Below are positions 11,220-24,800 of a stretch of DNA of 64,000 nt, in pieces; position 1 is the first letter of the stretch; every line of letters starts with the position of its first letter. The stretch comes from Henckelia pumila (lineage: Eukaryota > Streptophyta > Magnoliopsida > Lamiales > Gesneriaceae), in the NCBI RefSeq assembly GCF_033568475.1, contig NC_133122.1:18036206-18100205 (forward strand). Direction: 5' to 3'. The position numbers and the translations under genes were made by a program. Under the pieces are notes generated by a model. It saw nothing but the letters and a program-made list of their open reading frames with translations, made no database searches and was not told the origin of the DNA.

Positions 11220-12407
11220 CTACGGATCCTCAGACGGAGCAAAAACTTGTGCCTGCTGTCTGGGAGGTTGGTTCGCGTACTGATTAAATTCCTGTCTATT
11301 CTGTTGCTGAGGTTGGAAAGAGTGGACATTAGGTACTTGCTGCTGAGGCTGAGCTGACTGTCTCGAAGAACTTCCACTTTGTGCTTGCTCAGGGACACGC
11401 TGAGGACACATTCTTGCAAAGTGCCCCACCTGGTTATAGATATGACAGCTTCCAAAAATACCTCTACATTGATCACTGGAATGACGAACTCCGCAATTGG
11501 AACAAGACATGCCTGACTGACTCGAACTCTGTTCCAATCCAAACTTCCTCGAGCCACTAGAGCTCGAAGAACTGGTTTCGTGCTTCTTAAACTGCTTCCC
11601 CTTCGGGAGGTAGTAATCCTTCCTATTACCTCCACTGCTACCACCTTCAGAACTCGGTGGTTGATTCTGAATTTGAAAAGATTGATTCTGGTAATGGAAC
11701 GGTTGGTTCTGATTTTGAGAAGATTGTGCCTGAAACTTTCCTTGCTGCTTCTGAGGCACAAACTGATTTCCTCTCTGTCTCCACAGACCTGCTTCAGCTC
11801 CTTTTGTGTGATTCGTGGCATCCGCAAAATTATCTGGCCTAGCAGTGTTTACCAACATGAAGATATCCGGGTTCAAACCATTAATGAACTGATCAGCTTT
11901 TGCTTCTTCGTTGTCGGCAATGTGCGGTGCAAATCTCAGCAAACTATCAAACTTGGCCACATACTCCTCAATATTCAAATTCCCCTACTTCAAATTTGCA
12001 AACTCGGCTCCCTTGTCCTTTCGGTACGAAACTGGGAAAAACCGTTTATAAAACTCAGACTTAAACAGATTCCAGTTAATAGCTGTACCTCGGTTCTCCA
12101 AGGACCTCTTCGTCGTGATCCACCAGTTCTTAGCCACACCACGAAGCTGATGAATGACTAACCTAGTTCGGCGGTCGTCGGAGTAATCAAGGGAATCGAA
12201 CAACTGATCAATGTCGTCCAACCAGTTCTCACTGTCAACTGGATTCTCTGTACCCAACAACAACGGTGGATTAAACGACTGGAACCTCTTCAGCAAGGTT
12301 TCCATCGGCGTCGTCGTAGCATCCATCTGAACAGTTTCGGTACTAGCTTGCTCATTCGGTGGAGTAACTGGTGGTGGGTTCCTGTTAATAACTCGTCGAG
12401 GACCCAT
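11220..12407 (-). pseudogene. Gypsy gag with one in-frame amber stop
   Basis: The gag frame starts at ATG 12407 (MGPRRVINRNPPP) and ends at a stop at 11220-11222. It is continuous except for one TAG at 11985-11987, with the same frame on both sides. The N-terminal half carries the retrotransposon-gag fold signature (W.D.ID..F......D..R...A.HQL.G.A..WW). The second half is Gln/Ser-rich and ends in a zinc knuckle of CxxC...C..C..C type (CSNCGVRHSSDQCRG and CHIYNQVGHFARMC), where the second knuckle has Tyr in place of its second Cys. It spans about 395 codons, usual for plant Gypsy gag. It would package element RNA; the stop and the altered knuckle argue it is inactive. Confidence 0.85.
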
Positions 12408-12694
12408 CTGATAATCAAAGGTTAGGACACAAGATATCTCAATCGTTGCAATTCGATGTCCTTGCAATCTCTCAAAATTCCGGATACAGGTGAATTACAG
12501 TTCATATCTCAAATAATTCATGCTTTATAAATTAAATTACATAGTCATGTAATTCAAATAATTCTTAATTAATAAAACATGCTCGCATGGTATTTAAACA
12601 AATCAATTTAAATAACTCAATCACATGCGAGAATTCAATTAATGCGGACTCGATCTACCCCGCTCACTTCTAAATTCAGTCCAAGAATCTTATC

Positions 12695-12706
12695 GCTCTG
12701 ATACCA
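12695..12706 (-). other. Primer-binding site (Met-tRNA)
   Basis: The minus strand reads TGGTATCAGAGC, complementary to initiator Met-tRNA, five bases from the end of the 5' LTR. Confidence 0.9.
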
Positions 12707-12711
12707 CTTAA

Positions 12712-14674
12712 TGTGAGACCTCATTTCTATACAACTAATCTTGGAGTAAACAACAATTAAACATACTAGAAAACAAGAATCGAAGCGATCAAAATTTTTT
12801 TTTTAAAAAAAAACGACCGCGCGCCCGCGCTCTCAGAACGCGCGCCCGCGCCCTTACCTCGCCAAAAGGCAGCGCGCCCATGCCAATATCCGCGCGCCCA
12901 TGCCGTCCTCTCGCCCAGAAATCCAAGGCACCGAAAAGAAATCCAACCAAACCTAAACATTTGCATTTAAAGTATCTGACAAGCCAATAACAATACAAGA
13001 AATGTTTAGGGAAGAAAAACATTCGATTCAATAGTACCTACATCGATTCTTGCTTACAATACAAAACGAGAAGTTCGAATGACAAAACATGTTCGCAAAA
13101 CATAAACTAGATTGACATGCTGATTCGACTTCTAAACGAGTCTCACTTCTATATCTTGCTCTTGACGCTAACCAGGTCTACTCTAACTTGGCCCTGCCCC
13201 TCCTATTGCCAAGTACACATACAAAATAAAGCAACAGCCGGATAAACCGGTGAGAATGATATTCCCAGTAAAAGAGACAATCATGCATATCAAATAATAT
13301 ATCAAAACATGATACATATATATACAAGACAAGCAATTCCAAAAAATCATCTAAAAACTTAATTCAAATGCATAATGCAATGCATGTCTTTAAATGTGGG
13401 ATTATCAAGTCCGGATAATCAAGAAATTGTTGCTTTTGCTTTTGGGGATCCCGAGGATGAGATCACGTAAACAACTCACCGACTCTCCCGATCGAGGTGG
13501 TGCTACGTATCTCCATCCTCTAGACTTTGGTGCGACTATAAGGAGTATGCTAGCACTAGGTGAAACGGCTACACCCAGGCCACTCACAATATAGCCCCCA
13601 AAACTTCTAACATAAAAGGGCCGTCCTGCCCGATAAAATCAAGGATTCTTAGCTCAAGATGAATGCAATGCAAACATAACTCAATCAACTAACTTCGAGT
13701 AAAAACAAATAACATGCAAGTATGTGATTCCTCGAAACACTCGAATCAAGTCGGATTCGAGTCACATGTTCCATTCCAGTCTAAGTCATCTTATACCTCT
13801 TTCAAACGTCGATGCTCGAACCTGGAAACAACAACAATTCCTCAATCAAGATTCAATCAAACTTCCTCAATCGATAATAAGAAATCGATACTATATCGGC
13901 TACAATCTTCAAAGCGATACAACTCTTGTAATCTCGCAACTCAACGGCCTTCAAACGAATCTGTCAAAAGAAGTAATAAAGGCTCGAGATCAAAATACAA
14001 CTCAATCAAAGATTTGGCTCAAACACTACAAACCGATTGACAATCCAAAACTCAAATCGGCGGCATAACGACTGTATTCTGATCAAATCGGAAACGCAGA
14101 CAACATAATATCAATCCAAACAACTCTTATCAATCAACATTCAACCATAACAATCCAATTCCAACAAATCATAAAAACTCAACTTTCGAAAATCCCTTCA
14201 AAAATCATAACAAATCCGAACGACGCTCTATTTCGAAACCGACAGATAATAAACGATCAGAACTCTGCCAAGAACAACATACTAGCAACTCAATCGATTA
14301 TAACGACATCCCAAAAACGAAACGTATCTGATCGGAGAAATACTTATGGTAGAACGAAGCTCTCTTAGCCGTGATCGCTAATCTGTCTTCAGAAATTAAT
14401 TTCAACGGACGGATCGAGTTCGGAAAGAAATCTGAAAGCTTGAAGGACACGTTGGGCGCCTTCAATGGAGGGAGAAACATTAGAGGAAAAGAATGAATGA
14501 AGGAGAAAGAGTCAACCAAGCTTAAATATCTATTTAAGTCCAAAATTGCATTTTAGTCCCTAAAAAATCCGAAATTTGCAAAAAGGACCCTGATCAAAAT
14601 CAAGTCGGCTCTTGAACTATGAAATCTCCGATTATCTCAAATAAAGTCAATTAAAATAAAATCGGGGCGTTACA
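12712..14674 (-). repeat. 5' LTR of the Gypsy element
   Basis: A 1963-bp LTR that keeps the GC-rich CGCGCGCCC repeats near 12815-12905 that are missing from the other LTR. The open frames inside it (for example 13714-14068) appear in both LTRs in altered form and are not genes. Confidence 0.93.
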
Positions 14675-14679
14675 CATCT

Positions 14680-15826
14680 GCTTTAGTCCTTTCTCCCTCC
14701 CTAGTTCGAATGGGTTTAAAGAGCTAATTTTGTGGGTTGTTATTGCACACAAAAACAAAGTGAATGGAGTCAATGATTGCTGCATCAAAAAGCAAAGTGA
14801 ATAACGTCGACGGTTGCTAGGCAAAAAATAGAAACGACAACGACGCAGAGCGTTTTGGCTTATACCCTTCCCTTGCCCGTACCGTGAACCCTACTGGTCC
14901 AATCCAGATTAAACTCGTTGAACCCGCCAGAAATTATATGATTTTAAATTTATTTAAAAAAATTTGAAAACTAACAAAAAATTATTAAATTTAATTTCAA
15001 ATTTATATTGATAATATTTAGAACACAATAAATATAGGGCATTGTCGACCAAACAGTAGATTCCCAGGTGCAAATATACTCCACTTCATCATAGGACATA
15101 CCAAGACACGCGTGGGATGAGATCTCCTTCGGGATCAACTGTTTTAAAACAAAATTTTAATGTTTGTGAATTCGAATTCGAATCCAAATATGAATATTTA
15201 TTAATGATTGTGATATAACTCAGATTCATTCAAAAAGACCTTTGAAATCTATTATCAAATCACGTAAATCCAACCATTCAAAATTTTCTAATATAACATC
15301 ATAAATTTTTTTATGTAGAGGCTCGAAATGAGTATTTGTTTATTTATTAATTATTAATCAAAGGAAGAAAGTGCAAAATGAAATGTCTTCTAGGGTTTAC
15401 TTTGTATAACTGTGTGGGAGAAGATTTCAACGAATTTGTATAGCGATTCTTTCTATATGCGATTTTAGTTCAAATTGGCCAGACCTGAGACCAGTTATAA
15501 AATTCGAAAGAAATAAAACGTGTTTGGAAACTTCGCACGATTCTTTCCGAAACGCGATTTTAGTTCAGATTGGAGAGAACTGGACTGCAAGTTTACCAAG
15601 GTAGTCCGCAGCAGAAAATGAAACCCGCAGTTTATTAGATTAGCAGTTTTCAGAGATTCTCACTCACACCTTCGATCTTTTTATCTTTTGCTGCTTGATT
15701 TTGAATCCTTTTACCTCTTCGATGCATGCTACTGTGCTCGAATTCTGAGGTGGATCGGTTCCTTAATCCTGTCTTTTTCATCTGTTGTTGTGTTCACTCG
15801 CGCAGCATCAGTGGATTCGAAGAATC
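14680..15826 (+). promoter_or_regulatory. Upstream region and 5' UTR of the IDM1-like gene
   Basis: Non-coding DNA between the Gypsy element and the first ATG. The last 200 bp or so (CT-rich, CTCACTCACACC) look like a 5' UTR. A 42-bp imperfect direct repeat containing GCGATTTTAGTTCA lies at 15443-15484 and 15537-15578. No clear TATA box could be chosen. Confidence 0.4.
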
Positions 15827-18800
15827 ATGGAAAAGGAAGATAAAACAGTGATAAATCCAGAATTAGGGTTGAAGATTGAGAGTTCAGTTCAGATTAATGG
15901 GGCCGAGTTTGGATCCGATTACCCGAGCCGGTCTGAATCGGTCGGGTCGGATTGTATGGATAAAGGCTACGTCCCTAGGGTTCGGCCTAGTGAGGCGAAT
16001 GGGTTCGCTGTATATACGAGGAGTAAGAGGTTCAAGAGTGAAAGCGGGAGCGGAATTCGGTGTTTTGGTGAAGTGAGGGCTAATTTTGGAATTTGTAGCA
16101 AAGGTGCCGAGGCCGTGGTTTCTAATGGTGAAGTTGTAGAAAATGGTGGTGATGCGGTGTATGCGGGTGGAAATGAGGGTGATTTTGGTGATTCTGGCTA
16201 TGTAGATGGTGAAATGGTGGAGGTTGAAGTGAAAGAGGAGCCAATGTTGGTGGCTGCTGCTGCGGCGAGGAGCAATGGAACAAGAAGGTCTACGAGGTCG
16301 ATAATTAAGGACGAGAAATTGGAGAGTGAGGTTCCTAGGGATTTACAAGATGCAATCTCTTTGGAAGTGGAGGGATTGGAGAGTGAGGAGTCGACTGGGA
16401 TGGCTAGTCCGAATGCGAGGAATATGGGGATGTCTAAGAAAATTGCGATGAAAGGGAGGCCCACGACAGTGAAGGAGCTTTTTGAGACTGGATTGCTGGA
16501 AGGGTATCCAGTTTTCTACAATGGCGGCAAGAGGGTATTCTTCTCTGTAACCATTTTGGGCTAATAATTATTCAAGTGACTTTTCTTTAAATTTTTGAAG
16601 TAGTTATTGTTACTGTTTCCAGCGATGGCCTTTAATTTACTCACCGGAGTTGACTCTTTCATTAAATTCGTTATACTTACAGAATTTTAGTAACTTGTTA
16701 TTCCACTGGTCCCATTTGTAGTTCCTTTTGGGAAGGAGGAGTAATAACGTGTGCTCACTGGATGTCAGGTGGGGGAGATAAGTAGAACCGGAGGTTCATG
16801 GGTGGAGCTGGATTCTGTTGTGACTTGTGTACAATCTTTTCTCCTTAGAAGGAGAAATATCATTCCTCCTTCCAGTTAAACATTAGAATAGATCATAATT
16901 GCACAGATAGGATGCACAATTTTTTTTAGAATTTCTCCTTGGAGTGGCAAGTATAGTTTCTTAGTAATTCTTAAATGCAACTGAAATCTATCGATAGACG
17001 ATGCAATTGCATGTCAAAGGTAGATATGTACGCACTCTAGCAGCCACTTAACTTATTCCACGAAGACAAACCGACTAAGAAGGATTTCCTGATTCTTTTG
17101 CGGAATAGAATCAGTCACACAAATTGATCTTGTTATGATTGTTTGGGTATGTCAGTTCAGATACACTAAAAATAAAAGGACAAAAAGAATAAAATTAATC
17201 TTTTTTTTGCAATGTTCTATCCTTATGAATGACCTATCTTCAACTTGTACTCTTAAGTTATATTTTCATGACTAGGGAGGTGATGCGATTTGACCTATTT
17301 AATGCAAGAATGCATCTCAGATAAATGATTTTTTTCAAAGTTCCCCCTTGAAAATTTAAAATCCAAGAAGATGGCTAAGGAAAACGATAGAGTTCAACCT
17401 ACCTTAAGTGTATTATACTAACTGCCGATCTAATGATTCAATGATATGCCACATCAGCTCACAACATTAATTATACACATGATATAGATTATTAGATCCA
17501 TGATTTGAGCACTATCCTAAAGGTAGGATCTCATTAACGAAGGAAAACAAACGTTTTCTCTCTCTCTCTCTCTCTCAAATATTTTTAAAAAAATTGTCCA
17601 TCACGTCATTGTCATATTATTTGAATTAAGTGATTGCAATTGCTCTAATCATCGATGCCATGTACCATGTATTCGGAATGCCGAGGGTTATATATTAGTG
17701 AGGATAATTAACTTACATGCTGGCTGGAAAATGTCATGAAAATTTGATGAAAATGATTCTTATATGTTTGTTCTCTCACAAGGTTTATGATGAAAATAGC
17801 AGATGAGCATTTCACATGCTAGTCCAACTCTTGAAAACTTGATTTGACTGAGATGCATGAATACTCACATGAACTTGTATTGTGTCCGGAATTGAAACTT
17901 TCTTGAATTGTAAAGATTTTAGATGTGAGTCATGTGACTTTATAATGAGATTTCAAATTGAAGATATTGATTCTCGCCCAAAGGTATTTCCTGCTTTTCA
18001 CATCTGATTGGAAGTATCATTTTATAGGGATTCCCATTACGTGGTAGCATAAAAGATACTGGAATCTTGTGTTCGTGCAGTTTGTGCAAGGGAGTTAGGG
18101 TAAGGACTTAAATTTCTTGATCAAGTCCAATTCTCTTATTTTGCTTATGAGCCATATGAATTCAAAAGATATTTTTACATTATAGGTAGTTCCACCATGT
18201 CAGTTTGAGATCCATGCATGTAAATCATACCGGCGAGCCTCACAGTATATATGCTTAGAGAATGGGAAAAGCCTCCTTGATGTTGTCAAAGAATGCCGAA
18301 AGTCATCTGTAAAGACATTAGAAGAGGCGATTCATAAATTCGTAGGCCCTATGCCTGTGAAGGAATCTGTTATTTGCATGAATTGCCGGGGTGTGTATAA
18401 ATTTGTTTCTGCAATATGTTGGTTTCTGTTATACTTTGAAGAAAAGATTGATGTTCTTTGGTTTTTAGGGCCATTTCTTGCAACTGTTTCTGCGGTGGAA
18501 CCAGTTTGTGATTCTTGCATGATTATTGAGAATTCTGAAGTCGATGCAGAATGTACAAAATCTAGGTACTCTCTGCCAACAATAAAGTCTCTTTTTTCCA
18601 TTGGCTGATAACATTCTACCTGACTCTAATCATTTTGAGACTTTTGAAATGTTATGTCGCAAGATGTGTAATGCTAGGAAGACCATAAAGTTGAATCACT
18701 TTAAGAAATAGTTGTTGAATGACATTAAAGATTTCCAGATTTTGAAAATGAGGTTCGAATGGTAAAATGAAAACAACGCAGATGACTTGTGGGAATGAAT

Positions 18801-21800
18801 TAGGATGTCTGAAGTTGTAAATTTTAATGTGAAACTTGATATTCAACTAACTTTCAGACTCTCAAAAAACTCTATACTTACCTCTTGTCTGCTTTAATGT
18901 TGGGAAGTTAATGTATGAAAGCTCCTAAATTTAAGCAGTAAATGCATCTGTAATTCTGTATCACAGTGTGCCATTTGAGTTTTTGTTTTTAGCTTCATTA
19001 GTTGTATTATACACAATAAATCATTGAATTTGATGAACTCAAGTTTTATAATCTTAAAGCTAGGTACTTCTCGTAATATTTAACTGAATCATTGCCTTGG
19101 TACTTCCAGGCCTTTGGAGCCACTTTTAGGCCTGACAGTGTCTGACAATGGTAACGTGCATAACACTCCCAAAAATAAGAGTAGTCGAGGAAGAAACAGA
19201 AAAAAGTATATATCATCTTTTGGTCTTAGTCCTCAATTCTTTCCTTTGCTGCTTTTCAGAGAGAATGTACAGGTGAACTCGTTCCATTTATTTTCCCTTA
19301 CAGGCATTTAGAGTCGGCGTTTAATACAAAATCTCCACGAAGATCCTCATTGCAGATTTCAACAAGAAGGGGCCAGCAGAAGACCATGAAAATGTGGGTA
19401 TTTTTCTCTCTTTTAAGTCGATTGACGTTTATTTTTGTTTCTGGCACTTGAGTTATTTATTTTTTTTGATCCCAAACTTTTCCTACCTTTTGATTTCTTT
19501 CCGCTCGGGTCAAGTCGTCAGCAACCAGTCCCAAAGTTTTCTGGAAGTGCTTTGGCTAGCCATTCGAAGTCACCTTCTGATTTACGTGCTAATGGAAGTG
19601 ATTCCCTGCAAGGATCCATGAGGAACAACAGTACGAGAAAGATCTTAAAGAAGTTGGTGGTTATAACTATTCTTTGCATGTCTTGATCTTGATTTGTTGT
19701 ACTAAATTATCTATTTAACTGTTCTGTTGTGGCTTATAGGTTTTCAAGTACATCCAAGCACTTAAAAAGTGGATCTGCAGACACATCCATGAAATCAAAG
19801 AGTTCATCAAAATCAAAAATTACTAAAAAGTCTGTACTTTTAGCTGTCGAGTTTTGTGAATCATATAGAAACCTGATTGTCTTATTTATACTTCATCAAC
19901 ATGCCATATTAGAAAATATTCATGGGTTTTCGCAGAGATCAAAAAATGCATAGAATGGTCTTTGAAGATGGTGGATTACCAGATGGAACTGAAGTTGCTT
20001 ATTATTCTAATGGCAAGGTGGTTCAGATAAATGCTTCAGTGTTATTTGCTTACACCCACTCACCCACGTTATGTATGATGTATTTATCTATTTATTAGAT
20101 TATTTCAACATTGTAATCACCTGCCTGTCTGTTTGTAGAAATTGCGTGATGGCTATAAAATGGGATCGGGTATAATGTGTCGATGCTGCAGCACTCTGGT
20201 ACTTGTGTTATTGTTGTGTTTGAAATGCTCCAAATTTTGCCAGATGTACTATTTCTTTTTACCTACTTTGAGCAGGTTAGTCCATCTCAGTTTGAAGCTC
20301 ATGCTGGTCGTGCCTCCCGCCGGAAACCGTATGTGGTCTCTGATTTTTTTTTCTGTGCAATGCCAGCTTTCTGAATTAACATTTAGCTGTTTCCATTTAA
20401 TTTCCTTACGCCTTCTAGTTTTTCTGTAGCTATATGTATATCTACACTTCTAATGGGGTGTCCCTCCATGAATTTGCTGTCTCCCTTTTGAAAGGGCGCA
20501 AGTTATCTGCAAAAGACAATGATGACTTGTGCATCATTTGTGCAGATGGTGGGAAACTTGTGCTCTGTGATGGGTGTCCCAGGGCCTTCCACAAAGGTGA
20601 AATTAAGATTTATGATGCACATCTGTTGATGTTATTTTTTTTTCTTTCAAATATTTACTTGAAGAATCATGCCTTTCTCTGTGATTTGAAAATTTTGTTT
20701 GTCACGTTTTTCGAATGTATGTATTTATGTACGTGTTTGTGTTAAATTTGGGTGGCATGCGATATTTTCTATTTTAAGCGGACTTTTTAAGCAACTCTTC
20801 ATTGTCTGAACGTAGCAATTTTTACTTCTATTTAAATTTTTTAAATTTTAAGCTCTGTTTGCTGAATGTTCTTGATATATGGGATTGCATGGTACACATC
20901 CTGTAGACTGTATGTCTATCATATTAGCGCAACCCTTCTTCGATGTCCATTTATTTTAAATCCTATGTGGCTCCATGATAGGTGAACTTAATCTGTGAAC
21001 ACCAACTGGAGATCTTTGTGCGACACTTTGATGGAAAAAATTATGAACCTTGTTCCTTGATTTACTTGCTTCTGGTTGATGCGGCATTTCTCAAAATGAT
21101 TCTTGGTTGTCTTTCGAAATTCTCTTGATGATTGTACTTGTAGAGATTTGCAATGTTCATACAGAGTTTATGTCTAACCATCATCTTTATCTTGCGATGC
21201 AGAATGCGCCTCCTTGTTGAGTATTCCTCGTGGCAAATGGTTCTGCACCTATTGCCAGAACAAGTTCCAAAAAGAAAGGTTTGTTGAGCACAATTCCAAT
21301 GCTGTTGCGGCTGGAAGAGTCATTGGTATTGATCCCATTGAGCAGATAACAAATCGGTGCATTCGCATTGTCAAAAACCCAGAAGAAGCTGAATTGATAG
21401 CCTGTGTTATCTGCAGGTACACACCTGACACATATATAGAGCAGTTTCATTGATTCTTATATTTTCATTGCGGATTTCCCTGACGTTAGATAGTCATTGT
21501 AGTTGATATTGTTTTTATTGATTTATGAAGTTGCTATGTTTGCAGAGGCTATGATTTTAGTAAATCTGGTTTTGGTCCGCGTACTGTTTTGCTCTGTGAT
21601 CAGGTATATTTCTTACTGTTTTTACCCTTGTTGTTTTACTCTGTTATATTGTATGGTTGTACCATACCCTCAAAAATAATTTGGTATTTCCCAGTGTGAA
21701 AAGGAATATCATGTTGGCTGTTTGAAAAAATGCAAGATGGCTGATCTAAAGGTGCACACATTCTCATTCTTTAGAAGGATGAGATAATTCAGATTTAATC

Positions 21801-24800
21801 TTGAGCAATTGCGTTTTTGTTCCTACACTCTTGTATCTTTTTCTCTGAATTTGTAAACATCTGTTGTGAAGGAGCTTCCAAAAGAAAAATGGTTCTGTTC
21901 TTTGAATTGCAAGAGAATGTATTCTGCACTCCAGGATTTGCTGAATGCTGGGGCTGAAAAGATCCCGGACTCTTCTCTGAATATTGTAAGGAAGAAGTAT
22001 ATTGAAAAGAATCCAGTTGCTGAAGTTGATCTTGATATGAGATGGAGGCTTTTGAATGGAAAAATTACTTCTCGGGAAACCAGGGTGTTGCTTTCGCAGG
22101 CTGTAGCTATATTTCACGTAAGAACTGTTGCATCATATTTACCTTTCATTTTCACGGTTAATAAGATTGAGTTTGGTCAATGGCAAGATCTGAGAAATAC
22201 TTGCAAAGCTAGATGATGCACAATGTTTAGAGTTGAGTGTAAAATATTTGTTACCTGGTGGGTAATTTTAAGTCACCGAACTATGAAAAAATGGATATCA
22301 AGATGGCTGAGATTTGTTTTTTAGTGCACCTGAGAGTGAATCTTGGAATTTGAAAAGTGGGAGAAACAAGGTTGTTGGTTAGTTGCTTTCTCCATGTGTA
22401 GGACGAATCACAAACTGATTAATTTAGAAGTGTGACTCTAGTTTCCTAGAAATGATTGGATATGTTTTGTTTTGTATTTGTGAAAATTTGTCTGGCACCA
22501 TGATAATTCAATAATCATTATTTATAAAATAAACAACTGTAACAGAACCTAAACAATTATATGTTCTTCAAAAATTTTCCCCGAATTGTGCGTGAGTGAA
22601 GGATCGCTGACCCAGTTCAACACATTCAGCCTTTGCCTTCTGGATTTACTGTAAAAAATAAATTAAGAAGAATTCAATACCAAGCTTTATTATTTTACTA
22701 GAAATAGTTAATTTAACTAGTCGAATGAAGTGTGTTGGGAAAAGATCAAGTAGCGGGCTTCTGCGTGGATTAGGATTTATGAATCATAAAGAGTTTGCTA
22801 TGTTATCGGTTTTAGATATATTCAGAGATTGGAGCTTAATATATTGTTAATATGTCTTGAGTTTTAGGAGCTCAATGTGCGGATATCTTGTCGGCTCTTT
22901 GTAATTATTACACGATTTTTATATATAATATATAACACAATCTTGTTTCCTATAAAAATTAAATAAAAAATAAAAAAACTAGTCCTCCTCAGCGCTATGG
23001 GTGTACTCACTTTGGAACTGATTTTGGTTCGACCGAGTGAATGTAATGACTTTTGAGTGAACAGTAAAATCCTGATACCAAGGTTTTAGAAAATAAATTT
23101 TTTATAGAGAATTTTTAGTTCGACACTGTTTCATGTATAAATAGCTTCTGCTTCCACACTGATAATGACTGAAAACAAAATAATTGGTAGTTTCCAGTTC
23201 TTTTCTATTTTGGAGCTTTAAAGTATATTTTTCAACGGCGTGTGCAATTTTTTCATGAAAATAACGATACAGGGAATGACTTTTTCATGTTGTTGTCCCC
23301 TGCAAAAACTTTGCAAACCAAAATTATCTTGACCCTAGATTAGATTACGTGCCTTGCTTTAACTTCCAAATGTGAATAAATTTTAATCCTGCTTTACCAA
23401 AATAGTGGTCAATTAACTAGATAACATTGTTCCTTGGACATCTGAATCAAACTGTTGGTAATCAGCTCCTAGAACTATTACCAAAATTGCATGCGTTTAA
23501 CCTTTGTTGCGTGCTTGTGATTCCATTTTATCTAACTTATTTTTTTTTTTGATAAGAAACTATAATATTATTGATAATATGAAATTACTTAGAATACAAA
23601 CAGTGGACCAGTGGTCCACAAAAGCAAACTAGTTTCCAAAGCAAACAAAGGCAGCTATCAATCTGAATCAAAGCCAATTTCCAATCCCTATACAAGTCTA
23701 ATATCGCCAAAGATTGAAAATTTGAACCCCTGTGAGCCCAAATGGATACTCTCAATTTGATCTTGTCCCAAAGTTCTTTCACCGCTTCTTCACTGCCTTA
23801 AAAAATTCTTCTGTTCCTTTTCAGCCATAACAACCAACACACGCAATGAACCACTATTAACCAAAAGACTCTCCCTCTCTCTCCAAGCCGACCTCCTAAA
23901 TCAGTAGCATATAAGTCTTTTGTTGAGTTCGGAATTACCCAAGATAATCCCAATTCCTTGAGAGCTAGGTTCCACAAGGAACCAGAAAACGGGCAGTGAA
24001 TAACCATATGATCCTGAGTCTTTCCCCTCTGTTTGCATAGCACACACCAGCTCGGGCTAAGGGAGATATTCGGGAGCCTCTTTTGAATCAAATCGCAGGT
24101 AGGTAATCTTCCCAACGCAGCTGTCCATGAGAAAACCTGAACCTTCGTCGGAATAGGAGCTTTCCAGATTGGGTAGAAAAGAGAGAAGCTAGGGAATCGC
24201 TCCTCTGGAAAGAAAGACTCGAAGAAAGACTTTACCGAAAATAAGCCTGAGTTGTTCCACACCCATTTCCTCACATCCTCCGCGCCCTCTACTAAGTTTA
24301 CCCCGGCTCAAAACTTCCAGCAAGTTACTTAGCTGTCTATTTTATCTAACTTATAATATTGTAGTTTGTTATGTTATAGTCTAAAACAAATAATCTGCTC
24401 TCTAAGTTTTATGATTTCCTCTGGCAGTATTTTTTGCGACTGTCACCCCAAAAAAATTATGTGCTGTTAAGCTGATAATTTATATATCTTATTTTGTTTA
24501 CTTTGATTACTTTATTGATGCTTTAGTTTTACGCTCTTTTTTTTTTTAAATTCATTTTCTGATTCATTAATGTTATTCTGTGGATAAGTTAAGTCTGTAT
24601 CATTGGATTTGCTTATTAACTTTTGTTCCAGGATTCTTTTGACCCAATTGTGGACTCAGAAACTGGACGAGATTTTATTCCCTCCATGGTTTATGGGTAT
24701 TGACTAATACTTTTGCCATTTCGCCGCATTGTATGCTTTTCTTATCTATGTTCATATCTTCGCTCTTGTCCTCCCTCTCTGTATTCTTCCTTTCAACCTT

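Larger units (their letters stand above)
8144..14674 (-). mobile_element. Defective Ty3/Gypsy LTR retrotransposon
   Basis: A 6531-bp element on the minus strand, flanked by CATCT at 8139-8143 and 14675-14679. In element orientation the LTRs start TGTAACGCCCCGATTTTA. The right copy ends GGTCTCACA; the left has drifted there to GGTCTTGCA. A perfect Met-tRNA primer site (12695-12706) adjoins the right (5') LTR and a purine tract (10034-10047) adjoins the left (3') LTR. The interior is only 2.7 kb: gag with one stop, then a decayed fragment with an integrase-like motif. Protease, reverse transcriptase and RNase H appear deleted, so it is not autonomous. Confidence 0.94.

Noticed and set aside
11580-12161. 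Plus-strand frame of 193 codons
   Set aside because: It is antisense to the gag gene and has no domain of its own.
18351-18608. Plus-strand frame in the IDM1-like gene
   Set aside because: It reads through an intron between two real exons; only the exon parts are coding.
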